A DNA stretch of 6,746 nt from Candidatus Pacearchaeota archaeon (GTDB lineage Archaea; Nanobdellota; Nanobdellia; Pacearchaeales; GW2011-AR1): contig WJLC01000015.1 in NCBI GenBank assembly GCA_014728745.1, positions 1 through 6,746 on the forward strand, in the 5' to 3' direction. Under the pieces are notes generated by a model, which was not told where the DNA came from, did no database searches, and saw only the letters and a program-made list of their open reading frames with translations. The position numbers and the translations under genes are program-made. Below, in pieces: positions 4,529 to 6,746 of this stretch (its first letter is position 1; every line of letters starts with the position of its first letter).

Positions 4529-4919
4529 TTTTCTCCTCATAATCCTTAATAGCTTTTTTCAAAGCATCAATTCCAAGAACAGAGCAGTGAATTTTTGCAG
4601 TCGGAAGACCTTTTAATTTTTTCAAAACCTGATCTTTTGTAATCTTTTTTGCTTGCTTAAGTGTTTTGCCTTTTGCAATATCACAAACAACATCAGAAGC
4701 AGCAATAGCACTTGGACAACCAAATGTTTTAAATCCTATATCTTTAATTTTTTTGCTTTGCCCTTTGCCTTTTTCATCAACTTTAATTTCAAGATGCATT
4801 ATATCTCCGCATCTTATATTGCCCACTTCTCCAATTCCAGACGGATTCTTAAGTGTTTTGACATACTTAGGATTCTTAAAATGTTTCATTAACTCTTTTG
4901 AATATTCTAAATTAGCCAT
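4521..4919 (-). CDS. iscU: Iron-sulfur cluster scaffold IscU
   Basis: A 132-residue IscU-type scaffold, close to the normal length, on which [2Fe-2S] clusters are built from iron and the persulfide sulfur of IscS. The three ligand cysteines are C37 in RCGD (with the conserved D39), C68 in FGCPSAIA and C112 in AKIHCSVLG, preceded by H111. The first region follows the usual spacing after GxVGN. Two details are unusual: the common FGCGSAIASSS motif reads FGCPSAIAASD, and LPPxK before the last cysteine reads LPTAK. The ATG follows directly on the TAA of the DUF1858-like gene, with no ribosome-binding site, so translation is likely coupled. IscA, HscA/HscB and ferredoxin genes of bacterial isc operons are not present in the window. 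Confidence 0.95.
   Translation of the reverse strand: MANLEYSKELMKHFKNPKYVKTLKNPSGIGEVGNIRCGDIMHLEIKVDEKGKGQSKKIKDIGFKTFGCPSAIAASDVVCDIAKGKTLKQAKKITKDQVLKKLKGLPTAKIHCSVLGIDALKKAIKDYEEKNG
4533..4537 (-). promoter_or_regulatory. Ribosome-binding site that decides the DUF4405-like start
   Basis: AGGAG on the minus strand, inside the last codons of iscU and four bases before the ATG at 4528. The earlier ATG at 4540 overlaps this site and has no Shine-Dalgarno of its own. Confidence 0.6.
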
Positions 4920-5129
4920 TTATTCTTGTTTTTTTACTTTGTTCAGTTTTTTAACGAGTTCTTCAATGTCCTTATCTTTCATGCCATGTGCCTTGCATCC
5001 CATTTCTAAAGTCTCTTGCATTGCCATTGGACATCCAACACAGTGCATTCCTGCACCTATCAACTCCTGTGCTGCTTTAGGATTCTTTTCAAGAACTTTT
5101 GACATCTTGGTTTTTCTTGTTATCTTCAT
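4920..5129 (-). CDS. DUF1858-like CxxC protein
   Basis: A 69-residue protein with the pattern of the DUF1858 / hybrid-cluster-associated disulfide domain: start with ITRKTKMSKVLEKNP, a helix with AAQELIGAGMHCVGCPM at 19-35, and an ETLEMGCKAHG segment at 39-49. Cysteines are C30 and C33 (CVGC) and C45. Members of this group occur alone, at the N-terminus of the ScdA/YtfE iron-sulfur repair proteins, or near hybrid cluster proteins, and have been linked to redox or iron-sulfur chemistry; none has a settled biochemical role that I can cite. Here it lies between iscS and iscU, starting in an ATGA overlap with iscS and ending directly at the iscU ATG. That position suggests a role in sulfur or electron transfer during cluster assembly. 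Confidence 0.85.
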   Translation of the reverse strand: MKITRKTKMSKVLEKNPKAAQELIGAGMHCVGCPMAMQETLEMGCKAHGMKDKDIEELVKKLNKVKKQE

Positions 5130-6280
5130 TGTAATGGTGAAATCTTTCTTAATTTTTCAACTGTCTTTTTTATTTCATCAACAGCAAAATCAATATCCTC
5201 TTTTTTGTTGTATTTACTTAAGCTCATTCTAATAGAGCTGTTAGCCTCTAAGTCATCAAGGCCTATAGCACTAAGAACATGACTTGGTTCTAGGCTTTTG
5301 CTTGAGCAAGCAGACCCTGTGCTAGTATATATACCCTTAGCATTGAGAAAACTACCTATTGATTCCCCTTCAATATTCTTAAAGCATATGTTTATGTTAT
5401 TGCAAAGCCTTTTCTTTCCTGTTGGCCCATTTAATTTGACTTTTGGAATCTTCATTAGTTCATCTATAAAATAGTCTCTGAGTTTCCTCATTTTTTTTAT
5501 GTGCTTTCTCTTCATTCTTTTAACTGCTTTACCAAATCCAATAATTCCAGGAACATTCTCAGTTGAGCTTCTTAATTTAAACTCTTGCCCGCCCCCATGC
5601 AATAAAGGGGTTATTCTTATTCCTTTTTTTCTTTTAATATACAAAGCACCAACACCTTTTGGCCCGTGAATTTTGTGGGCATTTATTGTCATTAAATCAA
5701 TGTTGTCTTTCTTAACATGTATTGGAACTTTTGCAAAACTCTGACAAGCATCTGTGTGAAATAAGACTCCTTTTTTCTTACATATTCTTCCAATCTCTCT
5801 AATATTTTGGATTGTACCTATTTCATTGTTTCCGTGGATTATTGAAACAACAAAGGTCTTACTTATTATTGCTCTTTCAACATCTTTTGGATTAACAAAT
5901 CCTTGCTCATCAACATCAAGATAAGTAACTCTGCAGCCTTTTGATTCAAGCCACTTGCAAGTATTAAGAACACAGTCATGCTCAATTTTTGTTGTTATTA
6001 TATGGTCTTTTTTAGGACAATTTGCAAAAAATAATCCCTTTAATGCAAAATTATTTGCCTCTGTTCCAGAACCAGTGAAAATAATTTCATTTGAATTAGC
6101 TTTTATTTTTCTAGCTATTATGTCTCTTGCTTCTTCTAATCCTCTTTTTGCCTCTTCTCCTTTAAGATGAAGCGAAGAAGCATTCCCATATTTCTCATTG
6201 AAATATTGATTCATAGCCTTTACAACTTTCTCATCTGTTTTTGTTGTAGCTGCATTGTCTAGATAAATTTCTTTTTTCAT
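5126..6280 (-). CDS. iscS: Cysteine desulfurase, IscS/NifS family
   Basis: A 384-residue PLP enzyme that takes sulfur from cysteine as a persulfide and gives alanine, feeding iron-sulfur assembly and tRNA thiolation. Visible motifs are EIYLDNAATT at 4-13, GSGTEANN at 70-77, the EHDCV segment with H101, HGNNEIGT at 149-156, HTDACQS at 175-181, the Schiff-base lysine K203 in NAHKIHGPKG, and the catalytic cysteine C325 in TGSACSSKSLEPSHVL. The long loop around C325 and the length place it in the IscS/NifS group rather than SufS. An upstream in-frame ATG at 6322 would add 14 residues translated from the 18-bp repeats of the preceding gene; I reject it because the ATG at 6280 forms an ATGA overlap with the stop of that gene and begins the conserved sequence. 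Second gene of the operon. Confidence 0.96.
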   Translation of the reverse strand: MKKEIYLDNAATTKTDEKVVKAMNQYFNEKYGNASSLHLKGEEAKRGLEEARDIIARKIKANSNEIIFTGSGTEANNFALKGLFFANCPKKDHIITTKIEHDCVLNTCKWLESKGCRVTYLDVDEQGFVNPKDVERAIISKTFVVSIIHGNNEIGTIQNIREIGRICKKKGVLFHTDACQSFAKVPIHVKKDNIDLMTINAHKIHGPKGVGALYIKRKKGIRITPLLHGGGQEFKLRSSTENVPGIIGFGKAVKRMKRKHIKKMRKLRDYFIDELMKIPKVKLNGPTGKKRLCNNINICFKNIEGESIGSFLNAKGIYTSTGSACSSKSLEPSHVLSAIGLDDLEANSSIRMSLSKYNKKEDIDFAVDEIKKTVEKLRKISPLQ

Positions 6281-6627
6281 TTTATTGTGCAATCTCCCTT
6301 GCAAACGCAATCTCCCTTGCAAACTGTTTTTGCATGTTTATTAATTAATTTAAACATGGGCAGTATTGTCTCTTTATTTAATTCATAGATTCTCTTTCTC
6401 CCCTTTTTTTTAGCATGTACAATTTTGCAGCATTTTAATGAAGTTAATGCATGGGATATTTTACTTTGTTCAATATTAAGTGATTTAGAAAGTTCTGTAA
6501 CACTCTTCTTTTTTCTCTTAAGACTTAGGATAATATTTATTTTTAAGGGGTTTGCCAAATTAGTGAAGAAAACATGATATGTTTTATCTAGTTTTTTATA
6601 TTCTTTCTTCTTAGAAGATTTTTTCAT
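6277..6627 (-). CDS. ArsR-like winged-helix regulator with four-cysteine tail
   Basis: A 116-residue protein with an ArsR-type winged helix: FTNLANPLKINIILSL at 21-36, the helix-turn-helix SVTELSKSLNIEQSKISHAL at 42-61, and the wing CKIVHAKKKGRKRIYEL at 67-83. After a final helix it ends in VCKGDC repeated twice (102-113), giving C103, C107, C109 and C113. C66 and C67 lie at the end of the recognition helix. ArsR proteins are often metal or redox sensors; four tail cysteines could hold an iron-sulfur cluster or a metal. It is the first gene of the operon that contains iscS and iscU, the place held by IscR in bacterial isc operons, although IscR belongs to a different family. A sensor of cluster status is therefore the best guess, but no ligand is shown. 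A TATA box 23 bp upstream suggests a leaderless mRNA. Confidence 0.85.
   Translation of the reverse strand: MKKSSKKKEYKKLDKTYHVFFTNLANPLKINIILSLKRKKKSVTELSKSLNIEQSKISHALTSLKCCKIVHAKKKGRKRIYELNKETILPMFKLINKHAKTVCKGDCVCKGDCTIK
6289..6324. repeat. Perfect 18-bp tandem duplication in the ArsR tail
   Basis: Two exact copies of GCAATCTCCCTTGCAAAC (6289-6306 and 6307-6324) lie inside the last codons of the arsR-like gene. In frame they encode VCKGDC twice, so the duplication doubled one pair of cysteines. Identity at every base, including third positions, points to a recent event or to conversion between copies. Confidence 0.95.
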
Positions 6628-6658
6628 ATGAAAGAGAATTCATATTTATTTATAAAAC
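6626..6658 (-). promoter_or_regulatory. Promoter and candidate operator of the isc operon
   Basis: On the minus strand TTTATAAATAAA (about 6656-6645) is a TATA box centred 23 bp before the ATG at 6627, with no Shine-Dalgarno between, so transcription probably starts at or next to the ATG. Between the two, ATATGAA (6626-6632) and TTCATAT (6639-6645) form a 7-bp inverted repeat with a 6-bp spacer. A dimeric winged-helix protein bound there would block the promoter, which suggests autoregulation by the first gene product. Confidence 0.5.
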
Positions 6659-6746
6659 CTTTTATTTTTAAGATAAAATCAAAAGAAAAGACTAGCTAGG
6701 AAAATTTCTCCATTAAAACATCTCTTTTTTTGTATACCAAATATCC

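Noticed and set aside
4666..5232. Long plus-strand frames opposite iscU and the DUF1858-like gene.
   Set aside because: They lie antisense to two clear families whose motifs are intact, have low-complexity hydrophobic products and no ribosome-binding site.
6281..6322. A 14-residue N-terminal extension of the cysteine desulfurase from an ATG at 6322.
   Set aside because: The extra residues are an out-of-frame reading of the 18-bp repeats that encode the ArsR tail. The ATG at 6280 begins the conserved sequence and forms an ATGA overlap.
6696..6746. Open minus-strand readings at the right edge that could be the 3' end of another gene, for example one ending at 6698-6696 or at 6715-6713.
   Set aside because: All three frames stay open for 11 to 22 codons and I cannot choose between them; no motif is visible. 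The T-rich minus-strand run just after it could be a terminator for such a gene.

Overview
The window looks like a piece of an AT-rich archaeal genome, most likely from a DPANN lineage such as Woesearchaeota or Pacearchaeota. The reasons are TATA-like boxes about 24 bases ahead of several start codons with no leader, a TtuA/Ncs6 tRNA thiolase, a membrane-tethered winged-helix protein of an archaeal style, very lysine-rich short proteins and tight gene packing. Lineage is an inference from content; no rRNA or marker gene is present. Two hairpin-plus-T-tract terminators are more bacterial in look than usual for archaea.

Left edge (1-700): the 5' end of nrdR runs off the window on the minus strand. 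Upstream of it sit two 16-bp sites that match the NrdR box and lie 32 bp centre to centre. Divergently, a 37-residue ribbon-helix-helix protein (442-555, plus) follows three tandem 9-bp repeats next to a TATA box. Its transcript can end at a strong hairpin plus T7 (665-691), after a segment that can fold as a pseudoknot.

Middle (741-3676): a TtuA-like tRNA 2-thiolation enzyme without the usual N-terminal zinc finger (minus) is divergent from a HIT-like protein and an overlapping small membrane protein (plus). Then come thioredoxin reductase (minus) and a small secreted cysteine-rich protein (minus), each with its own ribosome-binding site.

Right (3790-6627, all minus): a six-gene operon in which every gene overlaps or abuts the next. 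The order is an ArsR-type regulator with a duplicated C-x3-C tail, cysteine desulfurase (IscS/NifS), a DUF1858-like CxxC protein, the IscU scaffold, a DUF4405-like membrane protein and a two-helix membrane protein with a cytoplasmic winged helix. This reads as a minimal iron-sulfur assembly operon with its own candidate sensor at the front and a membrane module at the end. IscS could also supply sulfur to TtuA, whose family carries a [4Fe-4S] cluster. The window is therefore dominated by sulfur, thiol and redox chemistry: NrdR, TtuA, TrxB, a Cys-rich exported protein and ISC.
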